DNA from: Denitrovibrio sp.
Lineage (GTDB): Bacteria; Chrysiogenota; Deferribacteres; Deferribacterales; Geovibrionaceae
Direction: 5' to 3'
DNA: 64,000 bases
Assembly (NCBI GenBank): GCA_002869185.1
Contig: PKTN01000001.1
Span: forward strand, 186,001-250,000
Made by a program: the position numbers and the translations under genes. Positions 53,035-62,735 of this stretch are shown one piece after another; positions within the stretch are counted from its first letter, which is position 1; each line of letters opens with the position of its first letter. The notes below the pieces were generated by a model that was not told the origin of the DNA, searched no databases, and was given only the letters and a program-made list of their open reading frames with translations.

Positions 53035-53056
53035 AATATATTCTAAGGGGGCTAAA

Positions 53057-53332
53057 ATGTCAGAACTTAAGGATCTCTTTTACTTAGGACTCGGAACCGC
53101 TATGATTGCTAAAGAGAAATTTGAAGAGGAAGCTAAAGACCTAATTGAAAAAGGGAAAGTATCTAAAGAAGATCAAGATGCTTTTGTAGAAAAGGCAAAA
53201 GCCAGAGCGAAAGATGAAGAGAAAGAGTTTCAGGTAAAATTCAAATCTGTAGTTAAAGACGTTATCTCCGAAATGGGGCTTGCGACAAAAGAAGATATTG
53301 ATGAGCTTAAGGAACTTTTGAAGAATAAATAG
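53057..53332 (+). CDS. Phasin-like coiled-coil protein
   Basis: 91 aa from ATG 53057 with GGGGG upstream; the frame opens earlier inside the previous gene. A highly charged helix follows a short hydrophobic start (FYLGLGTAMIAKEKFEEEAKDL). Proteins of this look are annotated as poly(hydroxyalkanoate) granule-associated or phasin family and often precede UbiB-type kinases, as here: the next GTG start overlaps this stop by one base (TAGTG). The phasin label does not prove PHA storage; no PHA synthase is here. Confidence 0.75.
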   Translation: MSELKDLFYLGLGTAMIAKEKFEEEAKDLIEKGKVSKEDQDAFVEKAKARAKDEEKEFQVKFKSVVKDVISEMGLATKEDIDELKELLKNK

Positions 53333-54891
53333 TGTTTAACCACATAAGACGATACTACAATCCAGTCAGGGTTTATGCCGTATTTAGGGTTCTCTTGACT
53401 GTTTTTCTTATAATAAGGCAAAAGAATAGTTTTCTGTTCATCAAACCACTTGCTCCTAAAGTGTTGATGAAAAGGATTAATAGTCTAGGTGCGAGCTTCA
53501 TTAAGCTTGCTCAAGTTCTTGCCACTAGAGCTGATTTTTTCACAGATGAATATCTTGTTTACCTCCGTCAGTTACACGACGAGATTCCACCTATGTCTCA
53601 AAAGCATTTTGATATAGTTTACGATAGAGCATTCAAGGATAAGGGCTGTTTCTCGGATTTTGAACCTGAACCTCTCGCAAGTGCATCTATAGGTCAAGTA
53701 CATAAAGCCATTCTTAAGGATGGTCGAAAGGTTGCTGTAAAACTACGCAGATACGACATCGAAAATATAATCCGCGCTGACATCAATATACTCAATGTTT
53801 TCAACAGGTTCTTTAGACCTTTCTTCTCAGAAAACACAAAAAACTCATTAGATGCAGTCATTAGCGAGTTTTCTAAAATGATAATCAAAGAGGTAGACCT
53901 ATCTATTGAGCTTAATAACATGCGTAAATTTGCGGAGACGTACAGCAATGCTGGTGTTGGTTTCCCTGAAGGTTATCCCGAATGTTCAAGCTCTGATGCA
54001 CTAGTTATGTCCTTTGTGCATGGATACAGGTTTGACGATAAAGAGAACCTGAAAAAGCTTAATATAAGTTTCGAAGATATTATGGAGAAGCTAGTTCTTT
54101 TCTATGTAGACCAACTTTTTATAAAGGGATATTTTCATGCTGACCCACACCCTGGGAACCTTTTTGTGACAGAAGAGGGTGAGCTTATACTGCTTGATTT
54201 TGGTATGGTTCAGAAGATCCCTTCAAAGACAAGGCATGCGATCATACAGCTTGTTAAATCTGCCCACGAGAGAGACTTTGAGCTATATATAAAGTGTGCC
54301 AAAAGATTAGGGATTATATCTCAGGACGCCTCAGATTTCGATATGCAATACCTTGCAGAGCGTATTTTTGATATATTTGACAATGAGCACATAGATGCTA
54401 AAAGTATGCAGACGTTAGCCTTTGAGTTGCTCGATTCACTTAAGTCAGTACCTTATAAGATGCCACAAGAGGCTATCTATATCATGCGTGTAAGCTCGAT
54501 TATAGAAGGGCTGGGTACTAACTATATAGATAATTTTAACGGCATTAAAGATATACTACCTATTCTTAAGGATAAGTTACCAGAGGCACTCGGTTTTGAT
54601 GATGGTCTGTTTGAAACAGCTAAAAGAGAGACTATTGAATTGCCACTCACTCTCAAGAAAATTAAGAAGATCATTGATGATGTTTCAGATTTTAGCCTTG
54701 AGGTAAAGCTTTCACCTGATGATATCGAAAGTCTCAAGCTCGCCCTTATCCGTTTTATGCGTCCATTCATGATGGGGGTTTTACTTATCGTTACCGCATT
54801 TTTTATCCAACGTTCTGGGGTTCAATATTCTAGCCAGATTTCAATCGTTTTATATCTACTAGGTCTTCTTCGTATTATATTCACTCTTTAA
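53332..54891 (+). CDS. ABC1/AarF/UbiB atypical kinase
   Basis: 519 aa. KxGQ-like motif region: SLGASFIKLAQVLATRADFF (here KLAQ instead of KxGQ), Ala-rich loop PLASASIGQVHKA, invariant Lys in VAVKLRR, catalytic HADPHPGNL and metal-binding LLDFGMVQ. Two hydrophobic helices at the C-terminus (about 480-515). Family members support ubiquinone/menaquinone or lipid metabolism. GTG start overlapping the upstream stop. The stop shares TTAA with the convergent gene. Confidence 0.9.
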   Translation: MFNHIRRYYNPVRVYAVFRVLLTVFLIIRQKNSFLFIKPLAPKVLMKRINSLGASFIKLAQVLATRADFFTDEYLVYLRQLHDEIPPMSQKHFDIVYDRAFKDKGCFSDFEPEPLASASIGQVHKAILKDGRKVAVKLRRYDIENIIRADINILNVFNRFFRPFFSENTKNSLDAVISEFSKMIIKEVDLSIELNNMRKFAETYSNAGVGFPEGYPECSSSDALVMSFVHGYRFDDKENLKKLNISFEDIMEKLVLFYVDQLFIKGYFHADPHPGNLFVTEEGELILLDFGMVQKIPSKTRHAIIQLVKSAHERDFELYIKCAKRLGIISQDASDFDMQYLAERIFDIFDNEHIDAKSMQTLAFELLDSLKSVPYKMPQEAIYIMRVSSIIEGLGTNYIDNFNGIKDILPILKDKLPEALGFDDGLFETAKRETIELPLTLKKIKKIIDDVSDFSLEVKLSPDDIESLKLALIRFMRPFMMGVLLIVTAFFIQRSGVQYSSQISIVLYLLGLLRIIFTL

Positions 54892-55475
54892 GAAGCGGCT
54901 TTTTCGTTTTGTTTTATAGACACTATATAACCGTATCCTACGAAGCATAGTGAAGCTACCTGCTGTAAAGCTAGAAGTGGCTTTCCTTGTAAATATAACA
55001 AAACCATCATACAAAAATTCATTACCATAAAGCAAAGCCAGCCTTTATTGTTTTCTTTGGCAAATAAATAGCTTCCAATAAGGAAACCAGCCATAGCCAC
55101 TATTTCTAAGACTTGCCTTATTGATGTTATCCCACCAAAATCTATTAGACTGTATGTTATTCCTAAAATAAGAAAAATATATACACACGCTTTAGCGAGT
55201 AAATTTAGCGTTTTATTTGGTTGTTTGTTGTTAAAATAAATAGTTGATAAGCCTAAAAACATAGATGGGAGTCCACCTGTTTCAATAGATGCCGCTATCC
55301 AGTTATGGTGTCCAGTTAATATGATAACCCAACCAGGTACTCCTAGAATATAAACTATCCATCCCCATATCTTTAGAGAGCGTTTTGTTTTAGGAGGTCT
55401 GCCTTCTGCCAAAGCAAAGAAAATTTTATTTAATAGATAAAATCCTGCTGCCCATATTTGAATCAATACGTCCAT
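54888..55475 (-). CDS. PnuC-like polytopic membrane protein (tentative)
   Basis: 195 aa with six or seven hydrophobic helices. The pattern ENNKGWLCFMVMNFCMMVLLY and ALQQVASLCFVGYGYI is like the C-terminal half of PnuC nicotinamide-riboside transporters, but I do not see enough to assign a substrate. No thiamine- or NAD-related gene is adjacent. It starts 20 bp past the terminator of the pyruvate oxidoreductase gene and is convergent with the UbiB kinase (stop overlap TTAA). Confidence 0.5.
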   Translation of the reverse strand: MDVLIQIWAAGFYLLNKIFFALAEGRPPKTKRSLKIWGWIVYILGVPGWVIILTGHHNWIAASIETGGLPSMFLGLSTIYFNNKQPNKTLNLLAKACVYIFLILGITYSLIDFGGITSIRQVLEIVAMAGFLIGSYLFAKENNKGWLCFMVMNFCMMVLLYLQGKPLLALQQVASLCFVGYGYIVSIKQNEKAAS

Positions 55476-55494
55476 TTAACCCTCTTTAAAACAC

Positions 55495-55526
55495 AAAAAA
55501 GGGGTGCCTTCTTGGACACCCCTTTT
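55495..55526 (-). terminator. Terminator after the pyruvate:ferredoxin oxidoreductase gene
   Basis: On the minus strand AAAAGGGGTG pairs with CACCCCTTTTTT (stem 55517-55526 with 55497-55506), closed by a short inner stem and ending in six Ts. Confidence 0.88.
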
Positions 55527-55552
55527 ATTATTAAGCCTAAGAGAGGCTTTTT

Positions 55553-58500
55553 TTAGTCTTCGATTGAACAGTCTACTTTTGCAAGTTCGCTGTAAAGTTT
55601 AACACGCTGACCAGCTCTTTTCTGAGCGAAGTCTGCAAGTTCAGCAGCTTTTTCAGGGAACATCTTTGTAACAACGCGGAATCTGTTCTCTGTAGCCATG
55701 AACTCTTTAATAGACATAGTAGGAGCTTTACTGTCGATAGTAAGTGGATTCTTACCTTCTTCACGAAGAGCAGGGTTGAATCTGTAGAGCGGCCAGTAGC
55801 CAGACTGTACAGCTTTCTTCTGCGCATCAACACCAGATGTCATATCTATACCATGTGCGATACAGTGTGAGTATGCGATGATGAGTGAAGGACCATCGTG
55901 AGCTTCAGCTTCAACAAAAGCCTTTATAACCTGAGCTGGGTTAGCAAGAGAAACTTTAGCCACATAGATGTGTCCGTAAGTCATTGCTATCATACCTAGG
56001 TCTTTCTTCTCTGCTTCTTTACCAGATGTAGCGAATTTAGCCTGAGCACCGATAGGTGTAGCTTTAGAAGCCTGACCACCAGTGTTAGAGTAAACTTCTG
56101 TATCAAGTACAAGAACGTTGAAGTTTTCTGTAGATGCGAGTACGTGGTCAAGACCGCCGTAACCGATATCGTAAGCCCATCCGTCTCCACCGAGAATCCA
56201 TACAGATTTCTCTACAAGGTAATCAGATAGTGATAAAAGGTCTTTCGCTTCTTCAGTACCAATCTTCTCAAGAGCAGCATTAAGCTCAGCTATACGAGCA
56301 CGCTGTGCTTCTATTTCAGTCTGAGTCTTCTGTGATGCAGAACAGATGTCTGCAACAAGTTTATCATCAAGTGATGAAGCAAGTTTTCCAAGAAGACTAG
56401 TAGCCTGTACTTTGAATTGGTTAACAGTAAGTCTGAAACCAAAACCGAATTCAGCGTTTTCTTCAAAGAGTGAGTTAGACCAAGCAGGTCCACGTCCGTC
56501 AGCTCTAGTACAGTAAGGAGTCGTAGGTAGGTTACCACCATAGATTGATGAACAACCTGTTGCGTTAGATATGAGTGCTCTATCTCCGAAGAGTGTAGCA
56601 AGAAGCCTAACGTATGGTGTCTCACCACAACCAGCACAAGCTCCAGAGAACTCGAACATGTGTGGGGAAAGCTGTGAGCCTTTAAGGCTAGCTTTGTTGT
56701 ATTTTTCAATTGGAAGCTCAGGAAGAGTGAGGAAGAAATCGAAGTTAGCAACTTCTTCATCTCTGTGCTCTGGCTGTGGCTTCATGTTGATAGCTTTTAA
56801 GCCAGGATCAGTTTTACTCTTAGCAGGACAGTTATGAACACAAGCGCCACAACCGGTACAGTCTTCAGGAGCAACCTGAACTGTGAATTTCATACCTGCG
56901 AAGTCTTTGCCTTTAGCGTCCATTGAGTTAAATGTTGCAGGAGCACCTTTAAGGTCAGACTCTTCGTATACCATAGTTCTGATAGCAGCGTGAGGACATA
57001 CGAATGAACATATACCACACTGGATGCAGAGCTCTGTTTCCCAGATTGGGATGTTTACAGCAATATTTCTCTTTTCAAACTTAGCTGTTGAAAGTGGGAA
57101 AGTACCATCATCAGGGAGCTGAGAAACTTTTACGTCGTCTCCTCTCATAGCAACAAGCTGGCTTGTTGTTTCCTTAACGAAGTCTGTAGCCTTAGGGTCA
57201 GTGAGGCAGTTACCAACGAGTGGGAAGAGGATCTCTTCTTTAGAGACAGCCTGTCCTTCGCCTGGGTAGTTAACAGCATGAAGCTCAGTAGCACCAGCAT
57301 CAGCAGCGTCGTTATTCATTTTAACTACTGCTTCACCGTAACGTCCGTAAGACTTCTTGTTAGCTCCTTTAATAGAAGCAAGAGCATCTTCAAATGGGAT
57401 GATCTCAGAGATTTTAAAGAATGCAGTCTGGAGAACAACATTGTATCTCTGACCAAGACCAAGGTTGTCAGCGATATCAACAGCGTTGATTGTGTATACT
57501 TTCGCTTGCTTAGCAACTATTTGTTTCTGAACGATCTCTGGAATATGTGACCAGATTTCATCAGCAGAGAATTGACTGTTAATAAGGAATGTTCCACCAG
57601 GGTTGAGGAACTTAAGCATTTCGTATTTCTCAAGGAAAGAGAAGTTATGGCATGCAACAAAGTCAGCCTTTTGAACAAGGTATGAAGACTTAATGTCTTT
57701 ATGACCGAATCTAAGGTGAGATGTTGTCATTGAACCAGCTTTCTTTGAGTCGTATACGAAGTAGGCTTGGATTGTATTGTCTGTAAGATCACCAATGATC
57801 TTAGCTGTGTTTTTATTAGCACCAACTGTACCGTCAGAACCAAGTCCGAAGAACATAGCGTTGTAAACACCATCTTGAGGTGTGAGCCAGTTAGCATCGT
57901 ATTTAAGTGAGAGGTTAGTAACGTCATCTTCGATACCAACTGTGAAACCGTTAATTGGCTTCTCAGCATCGAGGTTATCGAAAACAGCTTTAACGTGAGC
58001 AGGTGTGAATTCTTTTGATCCAAGTCCGTAACGACCGCCAACGATAGTTGGGTAGCCTTTGAAGCTGAACATTTTATTCTGCATAGCTTCGCCAATAGCT
58101 GTACGAACATCGAGATACATTGGCTCACCAATTGAACCAGGCTCTTTTGTTCTGTCGAGAACAGCAATCTTTTGAACTGTAGAAGGGAGAGCATCAATAA
58201 ATGCCTGAAGTGGGAAAGGTCTGTAAAGTCTTATTATAGCTATACCGACTTTTTCGCCACAAGCGTTCATGTATTCAACAGCTTCTTCGGCAACATCTGC
58301 ACCAGAACCCATGATAACAAGAACTTTATCAGCATCAGGAGCACCAACATAATCAACAAGTTTGTAAGCACGACCTGTGAGGTCAGCAAACTTGTCCATC
58401 TGTTTTTGCATGATAGCTGGGAAGTTTTGATAGTATTTGTTAGCAGTCTCTTTAGCCTGAAAGAAAACGTCAGGGTTTTGAGATGTACCTTTGATAGTCG

Positions 58501-59140
58501 GGTGGTCAGGGCAGAGAGCTCTTTCTCTGTGATTTCTAACGAGTTGACCATCAATCATATGTGCCATTTCTTCTTTTGTCAGTTCTATTGTTGAGCGAAG
58601 CTCGTGAGAAGTTCTGAAACCGTCAAAGAAATGAAGAACAGGGATACGGCTTTCAAGTGCAGCAGCTTGTGATACAAGTGCGAAGTCCATAGTCTCCTGT
58701 GGGTTGTTAGCAGCAAGCATAGCCCAGCCAGTTTGGCGGCATGCCATAACGTCGGAGTGATCACCGAAAATAGAGAGTGCATGAGTAGCAAGTGCACGAG
58801 CACTAACGTGGAAAACTGTTGGTGTAAGCTCTCCTGCTATCTTATACATGTTAGGGATCATAAGTAGTAGACCCTGAGAAGCGGTGAAAGTAGTAGTGAG
58901 TGCACCAGCTGAAAGAGCGCCGTGTACAGCACCAGAAGCACCACCCTCTGATTGAAGCTCAACAACTCTTGGAGAATCTCCCCAAATGTTAGTTTCTCCC
59001 ATGGCTGTTTTTTCATCTGAAATCTCACCCATAACTGAAGAAGGTGTAATCGGGTAAATTGCGATTACTTCGTTGGTTGCATGAGCAACGTGGGCAGCGG
59101 CGGTGTTACCGTCGATAATTACTTTTTTCTTTTGAGACAT
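55553..59140 (-). CDS. nifJ: Pyruvate:ferredoxin (flavodoxin) oxidoreductase, single chain
   Basis: 1195 aa; oxidises pyruvate plus CoA to acetyl-CoA and CO2, reducing ferredoxin. Domains in order: alpha part (VIAIYPITPSSVMGE), gamma part, delta part with two 4Fe-4S motifs (CIQCGICSFVCPHAAI and CTGCGACVHNCPAKS), then the thiamine-diphosphate part (GACAGCGETPYVRLL, WILGGDGWAYDIGYGGLDHV, VYSNTGGQASKATPIGA). Full length for the fused form. AAGGAG precedes the ATG. Monocistronic. Central to anaerobic carbon flow; alanine dehydrogenase in this window also yields pyruvate. Confidence 0.97.
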   Translation of the reverse strand: MSQKKKVIIDGNTAAAHVAHATNEVIAIYPITPSSVMGEISDEKTAMGETNIWGDSPRVVELQSEGGASGAVHGALSAGALTTTFTASQGLLLMIPNMYKIAGELTPTVFHVSARALATHALSIFGDHSDVMACRQTGWAMLAANNPQETMDFALVSQAAALESRIPVLHFFDGFRTSHELRSTIELTKEEMAHMIDGQLVRNHRERALCPDHPTIKGTSQNPDVFFQAKETANKYYQNFPAIMQKQMDKFADLTGRAYKLVDYVGAPDADKVLVIMGSGADVAEEAVEYMNACGEKVGIAIIRLYRPFPLQAFIDALPSTVQKIAVLDRTKEPGSIGEPMYLDVRTAIGEAMQNKMFSFKGYPTIVGGRYGLGSKEFTPAHVKAVFDNLDAEKPINGFTVGIEDDVTNLSLKYDANWLTPQDGVYNAMFFGLGSDGTVGANKNTAKIIGDLTDNTIQAYFVYDSKKAGSMTTSHLRFGHKDIKSSYLVQKADFVACHNFSFLEKYEMLKFLNPGGTFLINSQFSADEIWSHIPEIVQKQIVAKQAKVYTINAVDIADNLGLGQRYNVVLQTAFFKISEIIPFEDALASIKGANKKSYGRYGEAVVKMNNDAADAGATELHAVNYPGEGQAVSKEEILFPLVGNCLTDPKATDFVKETTSQLVAMRGDDVKVSQLPDDGTFPLSTAKFEKRNIAVNIPIWETELCIQCGICSFVCPHAAIRTMVYEESDLKGAPATFNSMDAKGKDFAGMKFTVQVAPEDCTGCGACVHNCPAKSKTDPGLKAINMKPQPEHRDEEVANFDFFLTLPELPIEKYNKASLKGSQLSPHMFEFSGACAGCGETPYVRLLATLFGDRALISNATGCSSIYGGNLPTTPYCTRADGRGPAWSNSLFEENAEFGFGFRLTVNQFKVQATSLLGKLASSLDDKLVADICSASQKTQTEIEAQRARIAELNAALEKIGTEEAKDLLSLSDYLVEKSVWILGGDGWAYDIGYGGLDHVLASTENFNVLVLDTEVYSNTGGQASKATPIGAQAKFATSGKEAEKKDLGMIAMTYGHIYVAKVSLANPAQVIKAFVEAEAHDGPSLIIAYSHCIAHGIDMTSGVDAQKKAVQSGYWPLYRFNPALREEGKNPLTIDSKAPTMSIKEFMATENRFRVVTKMFPEKAAELADFAQKRAGQRVKLYSELAKVDCSIED

Positions 59141-59295
59141 ACCATCACTCCTTTTTAGATGATTAAAAAAATATGTTTTAAGCTTTTTTAGTGTAATTCT
59201 GAGTTAAGTTTGATCAGCACTATACATTTTTTCAATATTGCAGTCAACTAGATTTCTTGTTCCATTCGACTCCAAGATGGGATATACTCTTTGTT

Positions 59296-60072
59296 ATGAA
59301 GCAAATAATACAAAAACTTGGCTCTTCAGCCATCGAAACTGCATTATTTTATTTTGGGTATTTTAGTTTCACTCTTAATTTTTTAAAAGGGTGTTTTAAT
59401 AGCCATCTTTTAAACCCTTCGGTTAAGCTCGTTTTTGTGCGTCAAATATACTTTACAGGCGTTCAAATAATACCTATGTTTTCAGTGATATCAATAGTCT
59501 TGGGACTCGCTCTAGTTGGTGGTTTAACAAGTTTCCTTGTCCAATTTGGTGCTCAGGATAGAGTCGGAGAAGTGCTTGTTTTGATAACAATAAAACACCT
59601 TGCTCCTCTGGTGACAGCTATACTTTTAACCCTTCGCTCTTCAAGTGCTGTAACAGCTGAAATCGCACTTATGAAAATGAACAGAGAGATCAACACTCTT
59701 AAGTCACTTTCAATCAACCCCTTTGTTTACTTGTACATACCTCGTATTTTATCTGGAATAGTATGTATGGGGGCTCTTGCGACTATCTTTGTTTACATTT
59801 CTATAATAGGTGGATATTTGATTTTGAGTTTTAATTTGAATATATCATTCGATTTTCTAATACAGACTATTTTTGACGCATTTAATTTTAGGATCGTATT
59901 GGTTTTTCTAATAAAGGTCATCCTTCTTGGTTATTTTACAATGTCTATACCTATCTATAGTGCCCTCCAAGTGGACAATGCAGTCACTGAAATACCTATA
60001 GCACTTCTTAAGGGTATGCTTAGACTCTTTTATGCGATAATATTGGTCACATTAATAGGTGAGTTAATATGA
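59296..60072 (+). CDS. MlaE-family lipid ABC transporter permease
   Basis: 258 aa from ATG 59296; the frame opens with a TTG at 59257 but the family start fits 59296. Membrane protein with about five helices. Marks: GVQIIPMFSVISIVLGLALVG, LVTAILLTLRSSSAVTAEIALMKMNREI (MlaE cytoplasmic coupling region) and the C-terminal hydrophobic block. First gene of a four-gene operon (permease, pseudo-ATPase, MCE protein, lipoprotein); the stop overlaps the next start. It would move phospholipids between the membranes. Confidence 0.9.
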   Translation: MKQIIQKLGSSAIETALFYFGYFSFTLNFLKGCFNSHLLNPSVKLVFVRQIYFTGVQIIPMFSVISIVLGLALVGGLTSFLVQFGAQDRVGEVLVLITIKHLAPLVTAILLTLRSSSAVTAEIALMKMNREINTLKSLSINPFVYLYIPRILSGIVCMGALATIFVYISIIGGYLILSFNLNISFDFLIQTIFDAFNFRIVLVFLIKVILLGYFTMSIPIYSALQVDNAVTEIPIALLKGMLRLFYAIILVTLIGELI

Positions 60073-60587
60073 TTAACAACTACTTAATCTATTATCCTAA
60101 GTCATCTTTACGTGATGAGTGGGAGAACGTCCTTATGGGTTACGCAAATAGAACAAAAATAGGAATTGTTTCAAAAATGGTCCCTATTATTGGAAATCTA
60201 TCAGTTGCGGAGAATATCCTTGTCGCTGCTTACTATCACCATAAGGTCTCTTACAAGGAAGGAATGAAGCTAGTAATCTCTGATCTTAAGAAATTTGGAA
60301 TGGAACATCATGTCAACTCTAGAAGTAATCAGCTTAACGATTTTGAGACATTTATAGTAAAATACTTACAAGTAAAATACCTTTGTCCTGAATGGATAGT
60401 ATTTATAAGCCCTAGGCGGATGTATGTTGCAGACTATGAAGATAAATTTCACGAATTTTTACGTTGTGAAGACATTGCAAAATCGGTTATCATTGAACAC
60501 GAGTCAAATAGAGAGCTTTTCAGTGATATGAAAGAATATACAGAAAAGGATTTTAACAGATGGGCGACCCAAGATTTAAAAATTTAG
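60069..60587 (+). CDS. Degenerate MlaF-position protein lacking ATPase motifs
   Basis: 172 aa, in the position where MlaF (ATPase, about 265 aa) is expected. A remnant ABC look remains: the text after the Q-loop, IGNLSVAENILVAAYYHHKVS (43-63 region), matches the MlaF SVxENV part, followed by helices like the helical subdomain and PEWIVFISPRR (107-117) in the Walker B position. But there is no Walker A (GxxGxGKS), no LSGG signature and no DE pair in Walker B. It cannot be a normal ATPase. The N-terminal third is too short for a P-loop domain. Overlaps the permease by 4 bp and the MCE gene by 28 bp, both in frame for coupling. Confidence 0.7.
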   Translation: MINNYLIYYPKSSLRDEWENVLMGYANRTKIGIVSKMVPIIGNLSVAENILVAAYYHHKVSYKEGMKLVISDLKKFGMEHHVNSRSNQLNDFETFIVKYLQVKYLCPEWIVFISPRRMYVADYEDKFHEFLRCEDIAKSVIIEHESNRELFSDMKEYTEKDFNRWATQDLKI

Positions 60588-61567
60588 AATTAAAAGTAGG
60601 CTTTTTTATCCTTATATCTATCGCAATGATTTTTGTGATGATGGTAGGGTTTCTTGTTACACAGGACGTTTTCACTAAAAAGGTGAAAGTCGTCTTTATC
60701 GCGAAGTCCGGACAAGGACTTTCTAAGAGCATGCCTGTTATGTATTCAGGTTTCCAGATTGGGCGTGTCCATAAGATAGAGCTTAGGGATGACGGTCGTG
60801 TTGAACTGCGTGCTAACATTCCGGAAAGATATGACAAATGGATAAAATCTGATTCAGAAGTCAAAATTCAAGCTCAGGGTGTTATTGGTGCGACTGCACT
60901 TGTATTTGATGGTGGCACTCCTGAGAACCCTCCAATTCAAAATGGTCAAACATATACTCTTAAAAGAGAGAGAGGCATCGCTGATATTATGCTTAAGGTC
61001 GAACCTATGATAAATGACGTTAAACATATATTAGAAAACGTTGACAAAGTCTCTACTTCTATATCAGAAAAAAGAGCTAAAATCGAAAATATGCTAGATG
61101 GCGTTGGTGCTGTTGGTAGTGACCTTAAGAACAAAGAAGGTTCTGTTGGATATCTTGTTCGTTCTGACTACCTTAAGGATGAAGTGGCGAAGATCGTTAA
61201 TAAGATTAAAACCATTGAAGATAACGTACAAAAGATAACTAAAGCTGTTAATGCTAGAGTTGATGAGACAAAGCCAGTGATAAAAAGCTTTGATAAAGGG
61301 TTGGTTGCTATAAAAGAAGGTTATGAGAAGATCGGAAATCTGGCAAAAGACCTTAATAAGACTGTTGATAAACTGCAACCTACAATAACTAATACTAACA
61401 AGATCACTACAGATATATCTGAAACCACGACAGACCTAGCAGATATTAGAAAACAGACAGATGAAATTTTAAACACTACAAACCGAATTTTACTGAACCT
61501 AGAAGAGAAGTGGCCTTTTGATGCTGATACAGGCATAAATGTAGATGAGAAGGTGAAGTTGCCATGA
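60560..61567 (+). CDS. MCE/MlaD-family lipid-binding protein
   Basis: 335 aa. N-terminal membrane helix about 11-34, then an MCE domain (about 38-120): KVKVVFIAKSGQGLSKSMPV, VMYSGFQIGRVHKIEL, VKIQAQGVIGATALVFDGG. A long helical C-terminal part (about 135-320) follows, as in MCE proteins that form tubes or rings. Periplasmic, inner-membrane anchored. The start lies 28 bp inside the previous gene; an AAAGGA is 9 bases upstream. Ends overlapping the lipoprotein gene start (ATGA). Confidence 0.92.
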   Translation: MGDPRFKNLELKVGFFILISIAMIFVMMVGFLVTQDVFTKKVKVVFIAKSGQGLSKSMPVMYSGFQIGRVHKIELRDDGRVELRANIPERYDKWIKSDSEVKIQAQGVIGATALVFDGGTPENPPIQNGQTYTLKRERGIADIMLKVEPMINDVKHILENVDKVSTSISEKRAKIENMLDGVGAVGSDLKNKEGSVGYLVRSDYLKDEVAKIVNKIKTIEDNVQKITKAVNARVDETKPVIKSFDKGLVAIKEGYEKIGNLAKDLNKTVDKLQPTITNTNKITTDISETTTDLADIRKQTDEILNTTNRILLNLEEKWPFDADTGINVDEKVKLP

Positions 61568-62238
61568 GAAAAATATTAATACTAATATGTGTAATTGCTC
61601 TGGTTATGTCTTGTGGAAGCAAACCACAGAAATCACCTAACTTTCTATTTGGTAGTAAATTATATAGTAATTTTGTTAATTATTATTTGAAGGGTGAGCC
61701 AAGGCTTGCAGAGATGGCTTTCGCTTCGGCTGAGAACCAATTCCTTAGAATGGATGCAATGTGTAATCTTTCACGTATATATATAGGTAGATTTGTCCTA
61801 GATGAAGGTGGCGAAGAAGAGAGTGGCCTATCTAAGGCTCGTGCTTATGCAACTTTAGGAGAATGTCAGTCAGAAATCGAAGCAATTAAGTATCTTTCCG
61901 ATGAAAATTATGATAAAAAACTTTTACCAGATCCTTACGCTCAAATTGCTGGTGCTGATAAAAAAACACTAGTGGAGTTGACAGACGATAAAAAGATGGC
62001 TAATTATACTAAGACACGACTCCTTAGAAATGTAGCTATTGGGTATCTTGTAAGCAATCCTACAAAATCTGAGGAGCTTGCAAACAAGGCTTTGGTTATT
62101 GATAGATTTAATGGGTGGTCTCTTAACATACTAAGAGATCTCATAATTATTAAAACTTCAAGAGAGAAAATAGGGAAAAATAACGAAGATATAAATAAAA
62201 GAATAAAGCTAATTAAGGCGTCGTTGAACAAAAAATAG
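61564..62238 (+). CDS. Lipoprotein of the Mla-like operon
   Basis: 224 aa with lipobox LVMSC (cysteine 17). The mature part is helical with TPR-like patterns (KGEPRLAEMAFASAENQFLRM, SEELANKALVIDRFNGWSLN). It is not a known MlaA/MlaC homologue from what can be seen. Coupled by ATGA overlap to the MCE gene, so it is likely an outer- or inner-membrane-anchored part of the same lipid system. Function unknown. Confidence 0.7.
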   Translation: MRKILILICVIALVMSCGSKPQKSPNFLFGSKLYSNFVNYYLKGEPRLAEMAFASAENQFLRMDAMCNLSRIYIGRFVLDEGGEEESGLSKARAYATLGECQSEIEAIKYLSDENYDKKLLPDPYAQIAGADKKTLVELTDDKKMANYTKTRLLRNVAIGYLVSNPTKSEELANKALVIDRFNGWSLNILRDLIIIKTSREKIGKNNEDINKRIKLIKASLNKK

Positions 62239-62244
62239 ACAGTT

Positions 62245-62265
62245 AATGATTAATAAATAATCATT
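62245..62265. promoter_or_regulatory. Perfect inverted repeat upstream of the glnB sigma-54 promoter
   Basis: AATGATTA, five bases, TAATCATT, lying about 50 bp upstream of the -24 element and just after the lipoprotein stop. Either an activator site for the sigma-54 promoter or a weak AT-rich terminator hairpin of the upstream operon (followed by TT only). Confidence 0.5.
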
Positions 62266-62314
62266 TTGGCTCGGTCTGTATCTCTATAACCCTTAAAATA
62301 GAGACTTTTATGTT

Positions 62315-62700
<386 letters not shown>

Positions 62701-62735
62701 TATTTAAAAATACATAGGTGATTCTAGGAGGCAAT

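Noticed and set aside
55553-59140. Several long open frames antisense or shifted inside the pyruvate:ferredoxin oxidoreductase gene
   Set aside because: They have no ribosome binding sites or recognisable domains and their sequence is explained by the strong codon bias of the real gene.
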